A stretch of DNA of 35,176 nucleotides from Deferribacteres bacterium (GTDB lineage: Bacteria > Thermosulfidibacterota > Thermosulfidibacteria > Thermosulfidibacterales > Thermosulfidibacteraceae): assembly GCA_013153205.1 (NCBI GenBank), contig JAADEW010000018.1, positions 1 through 35,176 of the forward strand, given 5' to 3'. Below are positions 22,350 to 30,461 of the stretch, one piece after another; position 1 is the stretch's first letter; every line of letters starts with the position of its first letter. The translations under genes were made by a program, and so were the position numbers. The notes below the pieces were generated by a model, which searched no databases, was not told where the DNA came from, and saw only the letters and a program-made list of their open reading frames with translations.

Positions 22350-23613
22350 CCAGTTTTGGAAGGAGAAGAACCAGCTCCGGCACATAGGTGATGAGAAGCA
22401 GAATCACTATGAGGAGTGCGACCATTGGAAGAACGGCTCTGCTTATCCTTTCAAGGGAGATGTTGGCTATGGAGCTTGCAACGTAAAGGCATATGGCAAC
22501 GGGTGGGGTGACCATTCCTATTGCCAGTCCCGTGACCATGATAAGGCCGAAATGGACGAGGTTTATGTGAAGGGCTTCCACCACAGGCAGAAAAACCGGG
22601 GTGAGTATCACCAGAGCGGAAGCCGTCTCCATAAAGGTGCCGGCGGCTATTATCAGAAAGTCTATTATGAGCAATATCAGGAACTTGCTGTTGGTGAGAC
22701 TCAGAAGCTTACCTGCTATAATCTGTGGAAGCCTTTCGCTTGCGAGGACCCAGCTGAAGATGCCGGAGGTTGATATTATCAAAAGAACCAGAGCTGTTGT
22801 CATGGCTGACTTGGCGAATATCTCGTAAAGGTCTTTTACGGAAATCTCCCGGTAAAAGAACAGGGCTATTATCAGGGCGTAGTCAACGGCTATGGCGGCG
22901 GCTTCTGATGGAGTGAAGACCCCTGAGAAGATGCCGCCCAGTATGATGAAGGGAGTGAGCAGGGCGAAAAATGAGGAGAAAAAGGTCTCTTTCACCCGTT
23001 TTAAGTCAAAACCTGCTCCTCTGGGGTAGTTGTATTTGTAGGCTATGTAGATGGCAAATGCTATGAGAGCCGCTCCCATGAGTATTCCCGGCACGAAACC
23101 ACCTATAAAGAGCTTTGCCACCGACTGGTCGGCGAGCATGGCGTATATAATCATGGGCACGCTTGGTGGGATTACCACTCCTATGGTGCCGGCTGTTGCT
23201 ATTAAGGCGGCGGAGTAGTCTGTTTTGTAGCCTTTTCTTTTCATCTCTGGAAGCAGAGCGGCGCCTATTGCCGCCGTGTCTGCCGCCGCCGAGCCGGATA
23301 TGCCTGCAAAGAACATGGCTCCCACCACAACCACGATGGATAGCCCTCCCTTTATAAAGCCTAAAAGGGAGTCAACGAAGTCCACAAGCCTCTTTGATAT
23401 CTGGCCCTTGGCAAATATGTCTCCTGCGAGTATGAAAAAGGGAACGGCAACGAGGGCAAATGTGTCTATGCTTGCGAACATCCTCTGGGGAACGAGCATG
23501 AGGGGGAATCCCCTGAGCATGAGGACGATGGTTCCTGAAAGCCCGATAGCCACTGCTATGGGAAGCCCTATCAGAATAAGCACTATAAATGCGCCGAAGA
23601 GAATCACTCCCAT
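22342..23613 (-). CDS. dctM: TRAP transporter large permease DctM
   Basis: Large membrane subunit of a TRAP uptake system, 423 residues, about 12 helices, driven by an ion gradient. Family marks: GLPIAVAIGLSG near 18, DIFAKGQISKRLVDFVDSLLG, VVGAMFFAGISGSAAADTAAIG, IPPSVPMIIYAMLADQSV, GVFTPSEAAAIAVDYALI and the C-terminal GLAIGMVTPPVAICLYVASS. ATG 23613 overlaps the dctQ stop by ten bases. Elongator domain only; no fused DctQ. The substrate cannot be read from this subunit. Confidence 0.95.
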   Translation of the reverse strand: MGVILFGAFIVLILIGLPIAVAIGLSGTIVLMLRGFPLMLVPQRMFASIDTFALVAVPFFILAGDIFAKGQISKRLVDFVDSLLGFIKGGLSIVVVVGAMFFAGISGSAAADTAAIGAALLPEMKRKGYKTDYSAALIATAGTIGVVIPPSVPMIIYAMLADQSVAKLFIGGFVPGILMGAALIAFAIYIAYKYNYPRGAGFDLKRVKETFFSSFFALLTPFIILGGIFSGVFTPSEAAAIAVDYALIIALFFYREISVKDLYEIFAKSAMTTALVLLIISTSGIFSWVLASERLPQIIAGKLLSLTNSKFLILLIIDFLIIAAGTFMETASALVILTPVFLPVVEALHINLVHFGLIMVTGLAIGMVTPPVAICLYVASSIANISLERISRAVLPMVALLIVILLLITYVPELVLLLPKLVK

Positions 23614-24098
23614 CTGCCTGCTCCCAGAACCTCAAGTATGTTGGATACTATGTGAACGGCGCAAAGCATTCCTCCCACGGGTAGGGAGAGATATACGTAT
23701 TTCATGGATATGCCGAGCCCGGCTGATACCTGAAAGGCTTGAAACCGCATGAGCTTGAAGCCGTAAATTATCACCAGAACGAAGAAATACAGGCTTAAGG
23801 TATAAACCACGAGCGAAAGCCATCTCTGTACTTTAGGCGGGAGAGATGACACAGCAAAGGTCACGGCTATGTGGGCTTTTCTCTTTATTCCCATGGAAGC
23901 CCCTAAAAAGGTGAGCCACACCATAAGGTATCTTGAGAGCTCTTCCGACCATGAAAGCGCCGAAAAGAAGAACCTGCACACTATTTGAGCGGTGATGACC
24001 ACAGTCATTACAACCAGCACAATTACGGCTAAAAAGGTGGCTAAAGCATCGGTGGCATCGGAAATCCTTTTAACCGTTCGGTAAAGTCTGGAGAGCAT
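23604..24098 (-). CDS. dctQ: TRAP transporter small permease DctQ
   Basis: Small membrane subunit of the TRAP system, 164 residues with four helices (about 18-40, 52-72, 88-110, 130-152). The family region LSWSEELSRYLMVWLTFLGAS followed by GIKRKAHIAV (split near residues 53-80) is diagnostic. The ATG at 24098 lacks a clear SD (the upstream bases are CCCC), which may lower its yield relative to the binding protein. It sits between dctP and dctM. Confidence 0.93.
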   Translation of the reverse strand: MLSRLYRTVKRISDATDALATFLAVIVLVVMTVVITAQIVCRFFFSALSWSEELSRYLMVWLTFLGASMGIKRKAHIAVTFAVSSLPPKVQRWLSLVVYTLSLYFFVLVIIYGFKLMRFQAFQVSAGLGISMKYVYLSLPVGGMLCAVHIVSNILEVLGAGRWE

Positions 24099-24112
24099 GG
24101 GGAAAAATGAGA

Positions 24113-24128
24113 GGGGGCGTCTGCCCCC
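24113..24128 (-). terminator. Intercistronic hairpin between dctP and dctQ
   Basis: GGGGGC (24113-24118), loop GTCT, GCCCCC (24123-24128). On the minus strand it is followed by TCTCATTTTT rather than a direct U-run, so it is likely a partial terminator or mRNA stabiliser that favours the binding protein over the permeases. Confidence 0.6.
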
Positions 24129-24133
24129 TTTTG

Positions 24134-25096
24134 TTACTGGTTTACCGCTTTGAGGATACGCTCCAGATAGTCCCCGAACTTGGGACCATACTTATCGTAA
24201 ACCGGCTTTACCGCCTTTCTGAAAGCCTCTATATCCGGGTAGGTTACAATCATGCCCTTTGACTTGATAAACTCAAGCTGTTTCTTTTCCTGAGCGGCAT
24301 CCCATGCCCTTTCGTATTCAGCGGCTTCCTGAGCACATTCCATAAGAAGCTTCTGGTCTTCGGGGGAGAACTTCTTCCACAGGCTCAGCCCCATCATGAT
24401 AACCGCAGGGGCATAGGTGTGGCGCGTCATGGCAAGGTATTTCTGGGTTTCGTATATCTTGAAGGCATAGATGACGTTTATGGGGTTTTCCTGTCCGTCT
24501 ATGGTTCCCTGCTGTAAAGCTGTGAGACAGTCTCCCCACGCCATAGGCACGGCGTTTGCTCCCAGCGCCCTGAAGGTGTCCACATAGACGGGATTCTGCA
24601 TAACCCTTATTTTAAGTCCCTTCACATCTTCGGGTTTGTATATAGGCCTTTTGTTGTTGGTGAGGTTTCTGAAGCCTCTTTCCGCAAAGGCAAGCCCTTT
24701 GAGGTTTGCCTTTTCAAGCTCTTTCAGAAGGTCTTTCCCGATGGGACCGTCAAGAATTCTGTATGCGGTGGGGGCGTCTTTGAAGAGAAAGGGCATGTCC
24801 ACCACGGCAAATTTGGGGGCAAAGTTGGAGATGGGACCGCTGGTTATTATGGCAAAGTCCACCGTTCCCATCTGAAGCCCTTCAAGAAGGGTTCTTTCGT
24901 CTCCTAAAACGGCATTGGGATATATCTGTATCTTTATGCGGCCGTTGGAGCGTTTCTCTACAAGCTCCTTAAACTTTGTGGCCGCCACGTGAAAGGCATC
25001 CTTTTCGTTGACCACATGCCCCAGCCTATAGACCCTTGCCTGAGAAAAGCTTGCCAGAAGAAAAAGTGAAATGAGTGTTATCACAAAGCGTTTCAT
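24134..25096 (-). CDS. dctP: TRAP transporter solute-binding protein DctP
   Basis: Periplasmic receptor of the TRAP system, 320 residues. ATG 25096 is chosen because AAGGAGG (25104-25110) precedes it and a signal peptide (MKRFVITLISLFLLASFSQA) follows directly; the upstream open frame to 25171 is rejected. Marks of the DctP family: RLGHVVNEKDAFHVAATKF, IQIYPNAVLGDERTLLEGLQ, GLKIRVMQNPVYVDTFRALG (the conserved ligand Arg is in KIRV) and AWGDCLTALQQGTIDGQENP. The family imports carboxylates such as C4-dicarboxylates, pyruvate, sialic acid or branched 2-oxoacids; which one is not visible here. Confidence 0.94.
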   Translation of the reverse strand: MKRFVITLISLFLLASFSQARVYRLGHVVNEKDAFHVAATKFKELVEKRSNGRIKIQIYPNAVLGDERTLLEGLQMGTVDFAIITSGPISNFAPKFAVVDMPFLFKDAPTAYRILDGPIGKDLLKELEKANLKGLAFAERGFRNLTNNKRPIYKPEDVKGLKIRVMQNPVYVDTFRALGANAVPMAWGDCLTALQQGTIDGQENPINVIYAFKIYETQKYLAMTRHTYAPAVIMMGLSLWKKFSPEDQKLLMECAQEAAEYERAWDAAQEKKQLEFIKSKGMIVTYPDIEAFRKAVKPVYDKYGPKFGDYLERILKAVNQ

Positions 25097-25129
25097 TTTA
25101 AAGCCTCCTTCAAACTTTTGATATGGACA

Positions 25130-25159
25130 TTTGTATCTCATAACCCTTTTTTGCGTCAA
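25130..25159 (-). promoter_or_regulatory. Promoter of the dctPQM operon
   Basis: On the minus strand TTGACG (25159-25154), an 18-base spacer, TACAAA (25135-25130). It is placed 33 bases before the dctP ATG, leaving room for the SD. Confidence 0.55.
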
Positions 25160-25197
25160 GAGCCTTTTCAAATGTGAGTTGTGGATGCTGAACTAAC

Positions 25198-25225
25198 TTG
25201 AAATAGTTTTAGCATGATGTATATT
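25198..25225 (+). promoter_or_regulatory. Promoter of the rimP-nusA-infB operon
   Basis: TTGAAA (25198-25203), a 16-base spacer, TATATT (25220-25225), in the divergent spacer facing away from dctP. It would start transcription near 25232, about 45 bases before rimP. Confidence 0.6.
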
Positions 25226-25275
25226 AATGGGAGATTTTTATATGGTTTTTGTTTTGCAAAGGGGGGATTGTTGCC

Positions 25276-25749
25276 GTGAGCCGTATTGAAGTGGAAGAGA
25301 AAGTAAAAAAGCTACTTGAGCCCATTTTGCGCTCTTTGGGTTTGAGTTTATACGATGTGGAATGGCTCTCTTCTGGCAGGCATAATTACCTGAGAATTTT
25401 TATAGACAAGCCCGGTGGGGTTACCATTCACGACTGCCAGAGGGTGAGCGAGGAGATAGGGGATATTCTGGACATTGAGGACTTTATTCCCGTAAGCTAT
25501 TACCTTGAGGTTTCGTCTCCCGGCCTTACCAGAGAGCTCAAAAAGCCCCGCCATTTTGTGAAAAGCATAGGTGAGGTGGTGAAGGTGGTGTTCAAAGAGC
25601 CTTTTGAGGGCCACAGCGATTTGGAAGGGGAGATAATGGATGCAGACGAAGACGGATTTCTCGTGAAGTGGAAGGATGGAGAGGACTGGATTCCCTATGA
25701 AAACGTTGCCAGGGCGAAACTGGTATTCAGGGATTCAAGGAGGAAGTGA
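25276..25749 (+). CDS. rimP: Ribosome maturation factor RimP
   Basis: Helps 30S subunit assembly; about 157 residues from GTG 25276. The purine-rich SD AAAGGGGGG (25258-25266) supports this start; the frame is open to a TTG at 25249, which would place the SD inside the gene. Family marks: GLSLYDVEWLSSGRHNYLRIFIDKPGGVTIHDCQ (split over residues 22-55), ISYYLEVSSPGLTR-like (here VSYYLEVSSPGLTREL) and the Sm-like C-terminal domain. It is first in the conserved rimP-nusA-infB cluster; the TGATG junction couples it to nusA. Confidence 0.93.
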   Translation: MSRIEVEEKVKKLLEPILRSLGLSLYDVEWLSSGRHNYLRIFIDKPGGVTIHDCQRVSEEIGDILDIEDFIPVSYYLEVSSPGLTRELKKPRHFVKSIGEVVKVVFKEPFEGHSDLEGEIMDADEDGFLVKWKDGEDWIPYENVARAKLVFRDSRRK

Positions 25750-26825
25750 TGAAGGGAAAGGAACTTCTTTACACCATAGAACTGCTGGAACAGCAGAAGG
25801 GCATTCCCAAGGAGGCTATTATAGAACTGCTTGAGGAATCCATTTTGTCTGCGCTTAAAAAGAGGCTGGGTGAGGATTTGGACATAGAGGTCAGGCTTGA
25901 TGTTGAAACGGGTGACTTCAATGTTTTTCAGCTCAAGAAGGTGGTTAAAGACGGTGAGGTTAAGGATAGAAACAAGGAGATAGCCCTTTCCGATGCAAAA
26001 AAGATAGACCCGGAGGTGGAAGAGGGAGACGTAATAAGGGTTCCTTTTGCCATTGAGGGTATGGGAAGAATAGCCGCAAGGGCTACCATGCAGGCGCTGA
26101 CCCAGAAGCTAACCCAGCTTGAAAGGGATATTATATACAACACCTTTAAGAAGAAAGAGGGCGATATTGTTCAGGGGACGGTGCTTCGTGAGGAGAGGGG
26201 AAACATAATAGTTGACCTTATGGGAAAGGCTGAGGGGATTCTTCCTCCCAGAGAGCAGGTGAAGAACGAGCGCTACAGAAAGGGCGATACAATGAAGTTT
26301 TATGTCCTTGAGGTTAGAAGAGGAAGGGGAGGGGAGCCGAGAATCATCCTTTCCAGAACCCATCCACGGCTTCTGGAGCGCCTTTTTGAGAAGGAGATGC
26401 CGGAGGTGGTTGCGGGGCTTGTCAGCGTTAAGTCCGTTGCCAGAGACCCGGGTGAAAGGGCTAAGGTGGCGGTTGCCGCCAACGACCCGGAGATAGACCC
26501 TGTGGGCGCCTGCATCGGCGTAAGGGGTGCCAGAATACAGGGGATAGTCAGGGAGCTTCACGGTGAGAACATAGATGTGGTGCTCTACTCCGATGACCCG
26601 AAGGAGTTTATAGCCAATGCGTTAAAGCCTGCCCGGGTGAGAAAGATAATAATTGACGAGGAGAATAAAGAGGCGAAGGTTATTGTGGACGACGACCAGT
26701 TTTCTCTTGCTCTGGGGAGAAGAGGTCAGAATGTCAGGCTGGCCGCTAAACTTACGGGATGGAAGATAGACATAAAAACCGTTAGCGAATACGGACTTTC
26801 GGAGCTGGAGGAAGGTGAAGATTGA
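25749..26825 (+). CDS. nusA: Transcription termination/antitermination factor NusA
   Basis: RNA polymerase-binding factor for pausing, termination and antitermination; 358 residues from ATG 25749, overlapping the rimP stop. SD AAGGAGGA lies upstream. N-terminal RNAP-binding domain (1-125), S1 domain (about 130-200, GDIVQGTVLREERGNIIVDL), then two KH domains (ILSRTHPRLLERLFEKEMPE, DPVGACIGVRGARIQGIV, and SLALGRRGQNVRLAAKLTGW). The acidic C-terminal repeats of E. coli NusA are absent, as is usual outside proteobacteria. Confidence 0.96.
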   Translation: MKGKELLYTIELLEQQKGIPKEAIIELLEESILSALKKRLGEDLDIEVRLDVETGDFNVFQLKKVVKDGEVKDRNKEIALSDAKKIDPEVEEGDVIRVPFAIEGMGRIAARATMQALTQKLTQLERDIIYNTFKKKEGDIVQGTVLREERGNIIVDLMGKAEGILPPREQVKNERYRKGDTMKFYVLEVRRGRGGEPRIILSRTHPRLLERLFEKEMPEVVAGLVSVKSVARDPGERAKVAVAANDPEIDPVGACIGVRGARIQGIVRELHGENIDVVLYSDDPKEFIANALKPARVRKIIIDEENKEAKVIVDDDQFSLALGRRGQNVRLAAKLTGWKIDIKTVSEYGLSELEEGED

Positions 26826-27405
26826 GCCTGTCAGGATGTGTGTCGGTTGCAGAAAAAGGGACAGCAAGTATAGATTTTTGAGGTTCGTGGAAAGGGACGG
26901 CAGGCTTTTTTTTGACCCTGATTATAAAGCTTCCGGGAGGGGAGTGAACATCTGTCCTGACCCTGACTGCTTTGAAAGAGCTTTCAGGAAAAATCTGTTT
27001 GAAAGGGCGCTGAAGACGAAAGTAGAGCTTCCCGGAAGCTGTGAGGAGCTTATTGAAGAGGTTAAAAAACTCCTCAAAGACAGAATCGTTAATGCGGTGA
27101 GGATGGGGCTTAAGTTCAGAGGAGTGGTGCTGGGAAGGGATGCCGTTGAGGCTGAGGCGAGGAGAAAAAGGCTGGCTGTTGTGATTTTGGCGGAGGACCT
27201 TTCCGAAAGGAGCAAGAAGGATATAAGTCGCTTGAATGTAAAGAAGTTTGAGCTTTTTACCAAAGAGCAGTGGGGCGATTTTTTGAACAGAAAGCCGGTG
27301 GGAATTATCGGTATAGTTGATAAGGGGCTTGCCAAGAAGCTTTCTTTACTTATAGAAAAGTATGTTTCCTTAAATAGAAGGGGGAGTTTAGATGGCAAGA
27401 AGTGA
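26815..27405 (+). CDS. YlxR-YlxQ (DUF448 + L7Ae-like) fusion protein
   Basis: A single frame of 196 residues joining two RNA-binding families that are separate genes in Bacillus. Residues 1-90 are YlxR/DUF448 (RMCVGCRKRDSKYRFLRFV, SGRGVNICPDPDCFERAF). Residues about 95-190 look like YlxQ/L7Ae (VNAVRMGLKFRGVVLGRDAV, LAVVILAEDLSERSKKDI, GIIGIVDKGLAKKLSLLI). Both relatives sit between nusA and infB, as here. GTG 26815 lies inside the end of nusA with SD-like GGAGGAAG. Likely acts on ribosome or RNase P/tRNA processes, but the role is not established. Confidence 0.86.
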   Translation: MKIEPVRMCVGCRKRDSKYRFLRFVERDGRLFFDPDYKASGRGVNICPDPDCFERAFRKNLFERALKTKVELPGSCEELIEEVKKLLKDRIVNAVRMGLKFRGVVLGRDAVEAEARRKRLAVVILAEDLSERSKKDISRLNVKKFELFTKEQWGDFLNRKPVGIIGIVDKGLAKKLSLLIEKYVSLNRRGSLDGKK

Positions 27406-29812
27406 CAGGATAAGGGTGCATCAGATAGCCAAAGAGATGGGTCTATCCAGTAAGGAGATTATAGACGGTCTCAAAGAGATGGGTATTCCTGCAAAAAGCC
27501 ACATGAGTTCAATTACTCAGGACGAATACGATAAGTTCATTGAATACATGAAGGCGAAGCTTGAGATAGAAAAGAGAAAGAAAGAGAAGAAGGAAAAAGA
27601 GAAAGCCGTTAAGGATAAGGAAAAAGCGGAAAAAGAGGTTGCTAAGGCGAAGAAAGAGGAGAAAAAGCCTGAAAAGAAGGAGGCTTCCGGGCCCGAGGTG
27701 AAGGTGAAAAAGCCTGAGGCTGAAAAGGCCGTTGAAAAGCCTGAGAAAAAGCCTGAGCGCAAGGCTGTTAAGGAGAAAGAGAAGGAGAAGCCTTCACCTA
27801 AAGCCAAAAAGGCGCAGGAGAAAAAGCTTGAGCCAAAACCTGAGGCTGAGAAGAAGGCTTCCGTAAAGCCGGAGGATGTTAAAGGGGTTATAGAGAAGTT
27901 TGAGGAAAAGAAGGAGAAGAAAGAGGAGAAGGAAGAGAGAAAGATAATAGAGCCCGTCTATATTCCCATAAGAACCAGAAAGCCCAAGCGCAGAAAGAAA
28001 AAGAAAAAGGAAGAGATTGACATAGAGGAGCTGAGAGCCGCCGAGCTCAAGGCTCGGGTTGACTTTGATGCCGGCACCATAAAGCTTCCGGAGTCGGTGT
28101 CGGTCAGGGAGCTTGCCTTTATGCTGGAGGAGGAAGAAGAGACCATTCAGGAGCTTCTCAAGAGCAAAGGGATACCTGCAACGCTGACACAGGTTCTTCC
28201 TTACGATGTGGCGAAAATGGTCTGTGAGGAGTTTGGCTTTGAGGTTGTTCCCGAATCTGACGAGGCGGTTCCTCAGGAGGTTGAGAAGGAGGACGAGAGC
28301 AAGCTCGTTCCCCGTCCGCCTGTGGTTACCGTTATGGGACATGTTGACCACGGCAAGACCACCCTTCTGGATTACATAAGGAACACCAATGTGGCGGCAA
28401 GGGAAGCGGGTGGTATAACCCAGCACATAGGAGCTTATAAGGTGAAGCTTCCGGAAGGGGAGATAACCTTTATAGACACCCCCGGCCACCATGCCTTTAC
28501 CACCATGAGGGCGAGGGGTGCGAGGGTTACGGATATAGTGGTTCTCGTGGTTGCCGCCGACGATGGAGTTATGCCCCAGACCGTTGAGGCTATCAACCAC
28601 GCCAAAGCGGCGGGAGTTCCCATTATAGTGGCTATAAACAAGATAGATAAGCCCAACGCCAACCCCGACAGGGTTAAGCAGGAGCTTGCCAAACACGGGC
28701 TTGTTCCTGAAGAGTGGGGTGGTGATACCATTATGGTAGAGATATCCGCAAAGACCGGCCAGAATGTGGACGAGCTTCTTGAGATGATACTTCTTCAGGC
28801 GGAAATGCTTGAGCTGAAAGCCAATCCCGACAAACCGGCTAAAGGCACCGTTCTGGAGTCAAAACTTGACCCCAAAAGGGGTCCCGTTGCCACTTTGCTC
28901 GTTCAGGACGGAACGCTCAAGGTGGGAGATGCCTTTGTGGCGGGGCTTCACTGGGGTAAGGTCAGGGCAATGATAAACGAGCTGGGCGAAAGGCTTAAAG
29001 AAGCGGGACCGTCAACTCCCGTGGAGGTGCTTGGCCTTTCGGATGTGCCTCTGGCTGGAGAGCCCTTCTTTGTGGTTGAGAACGAGCGTAAAGCAAGAGA
29101 AATCAGTGAGGCAAGGAAGGAGAGAGCCAAGGAAATAGCCGCTGAGAGGCCGAGGCTTTCTCTGGAAGAGCTGATGAAGAAGCTTGCCGAGGGTGAGGCC
29201 AAGGAGCTCAGGATAGTGCTCAAAGCTGATGTTCAGGGCTCTCTGGAAGCGGTGAGGGAGGCTATAGAGAAGCTTTCCACCGATGAGGTCAGCGTTAAGG
29301 TGGTTCACTCCGGTGTGGGAGCCATAACGGAAACGGATGTGATGCTCGCTTCCGCTTCTCAGGCTATAATTATAGGCTTTAACGTCAGGCCCGACAGTCA
29401 GGCGAAGAAGGTGGCTGAAAGGGAGAATGTTGAGATAAGAACCTACAGGGTCATATACGAGCTCCTTGAGGATGTGAAGAAGGCTATGGCCGGCCTTCTT
29501 GAGCCCGAATACGAAGAGGTGGTTCTCGGAAGGGCTGAGGTGCGACAGGTCTTTAATGTTCCCAAGGTTGGCAGGGTGGCAGGCTGTTATGTGGTTGACG
29601 GTAAGATAACAAGGGGTGCCAACATCCGCGTTATAAGGGACGGGGTTATAGTCCACGAGGGTAAGCTCTCTTCTTTGAAGAGATTTAAGGAGGATGTGAA
29701 GGAAGTCTCTGCCGGGTATGAGTGCGGAATGGCTATAGAGGGCTTTCAGGACATAAAAGAGGGAGATATTATAGAGGCTTACGAGGTGAGGGAGATACAG
29801 AGGGAGCTTTAA
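27392..29812 (+). CDS. infB: Translation initiation factor IF-2
   Basis: GTPase that brings initiator tRNA to the 30S subunit; 806 residues. N-terminal IF2_N (1-50, VHQIAKEMGLSSKEIIDGLK), a Lys/Glu-rich linker (55-205) of PEKK/EKEK-like runs, a second IF2_N-like segment (225-285), then the G domain with G1 GHVDHGKTT near 316, DTPGHH near 361 and NKID near 415, and domains II-IV to the end. The charged linker is thought to be flexible. ATG 27392 overlaps the upstream fusion gene by 14 bases. Confidence 0.97.
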   Translation: MARSDRIRVHQIAKEMGLSSKEIIDGLKEMGIPAKSHMSSITQDEYDKFIEYMKAKLEIEKRKKEKKEKEKAVKDKEKAEKEVAKAKKEEKKPEKKEASGPEVKVKKPEAEKAVEKPEKKPERKAVKEKEKEKPSPKAKKAQEKKLEPKPEAEKKASVKPEDVKGVIEKFEEKKEKKEEKEERKIIEPVYIPIRTRKPKRRKKKKKEEIDIEELRAAELKARVDFDAGTIKLPESVSVRELAFMLEEEEETIQELLKSKGIPATLTQVLPYDVAKMVCEEFGFEVVPESDEAVPQEVEKEDESKLVPRPPVVTVMGHVDHGKTTLLDYIRNTNVAAREAGGITQHIGAYKVKLPEGEITFIDTPGHHAFTTMRARGARVTDIVVLVVAADDGVMPQTVEAINHAKAAGVPIIVAINKIDKPNANPDRVKQELAKHGLVPEEWGGDTIMVEISAKTGQNVDELLEMILLQAEMLELKANPDKPAKGTVLESKLDPKRGPVATLLVQDGTLKVGDAFVAGLHWGKVRAMINELGERLKEAGPSTPVEVLGLSDVPLAGEPFFVVENERKAREISEARKERAKEIAAERPRLSLEELMKKLAEGEAKELRIVLKADVQGSLEAVREAIEKLSTDEVSVKVVHSGVGAITETDVMLASASQAIIIGFNVRPDSQAKKVAERENVEIRTYRVIYELLEDVKKAMAGLLEPEYEEVVLGRAEVRQVFNVPKVGRVAGCYVVDGKITRGANIRVIRDGVIVHEGKLSSLKRFKEDVKEVSAGYECGMAIEGFQDIKEGDIIEAYEVREIQREL

Positions 29813-29814
29813 AG

Positions 29815-30096
29815 ATGGTAATAGGAAGCATGAGGATTATGGTGGAGATACCCGGTAACGACAACTTAAAGGGCAAAAGAAGGGTGGTTAAGGGGCTGAT
29901 AGAGAGGCTGAGGAACAAGTTCAACGTTTCCGTTTCCGAGATTGACCACCTTGATAAGCACCAGATAGCCACCTTGGGGGTGGCTCTTGTCAGCAATGAC
30001 GCCGCTTTTGCCAACAAAGTGCTTTCTCAGATTATCAACTTTGTTGAGGCGTATTCCGACGTTATGCTTTTAGACTACATGATAGAGATAATATGA
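29815..30096 (+). CDS. DUF503 (YlxP-family) protein
   Basis: Small cytoplasmic protein of 93 residues, usual family length. Marks: MRIMVEIPGNDNLKGKRRVV, LIERLRNKFNVSVSEIDHLD, KHQIATLGVALVSNDAAFAN. The family sits between infB and rbfA in many bacteria, and YlxP is suspected in ribosome assembly; no activity is proven. ATG 29815 is two bases after the infB stop; the longer frame from 29722 overlaps infB and is rejected. Confidence 0.92.
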   Translation: MVIGSMRIMVEIPGNDNLKGKRRVVKGLIERLRNKFNVSVSEIDHLDKHQIATLGVALVSNDAAFANKVLSQIINFVEAYSDVMLLDYMIEII

Positions 30097-30461
30097 TGAG
30101 GGGATATAAGAGAACCGACAGGCTTTCCGAGCTTATAAAGCAGGAGATAGCGGAGCTTATAGTTGCCGGGGAGATTAAGGACCCCAGGATAGGCTTTGTT
30201 ACCATCACCCGGGTTAAGGTGAGCTCCGACCTTTCCTATGCGGACGTCTATTACAGCGTTATGGACGGAAAGTGGGACGAGACGAGAGAAGGGCTTGAGA
30301 GCTCGCGCTATTACATCCAGAGCTGTGTGGGGCGGGACTTGAGAATTAAGAAACTGCCTAAACTGCGGTTTTTTGAAGACAGGTCCCTGGATTACGTGGA
30401 GCACATAGAAAGTCTTCTTGAGAGGGTAAAAGGTGAAGGAGAGGATAGCGAAGATACTTGA
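30093..30461 (+). CDS. rbfA: Ribosome-binding factor A
   Basis: KH-type factor for 30S maturation and cold adaptation; 122 residues. RTDRLSELIKQEIAELI, KDPRIGFVTITRVKVSSDLS and AKVYYS-like YADVYYSVMDG are family features; the C-terminal SLDYVEHIESLLERV follows. Overlapping ATGs at 30093 and 30096 both fit; the first overlaps the DUF503 stop. Its end overlaps nrnA by 29 bases. Confidence 0.93.
   Translation: MMRGYKRTDRLSELIKQEIAELIVAGEIKDPRIGFVTITRVKVSSDLSYADVYYSVMDGKWDETREGLESSRYYIQSCVGRDLRIKKLPKLRFFEDRSLDYVEHIESLLERVKGEGEDSEDT

Noticed and set aside
22342..25096. Assigning a C4-dicarboxylate substrate to the TRAP system
   Set aside because: The Dct name is family custom; TRAP binding proteins serve many carboxylates and no neighbouring catabolic gene points to one.
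27560..27960. Repeat-like AAG/GAG-rich stretch
   Set aside because: It is the charged linker of IF-2, low complexity but not a tandem repeat or CRISPR array.
27794..28696. 300-codon antisense frame opposite infB
   Set aside because: Overlaps the highly conserved G domain of IF-2; Leu-rich translation mirrors the Lys/Glu-rich linker.
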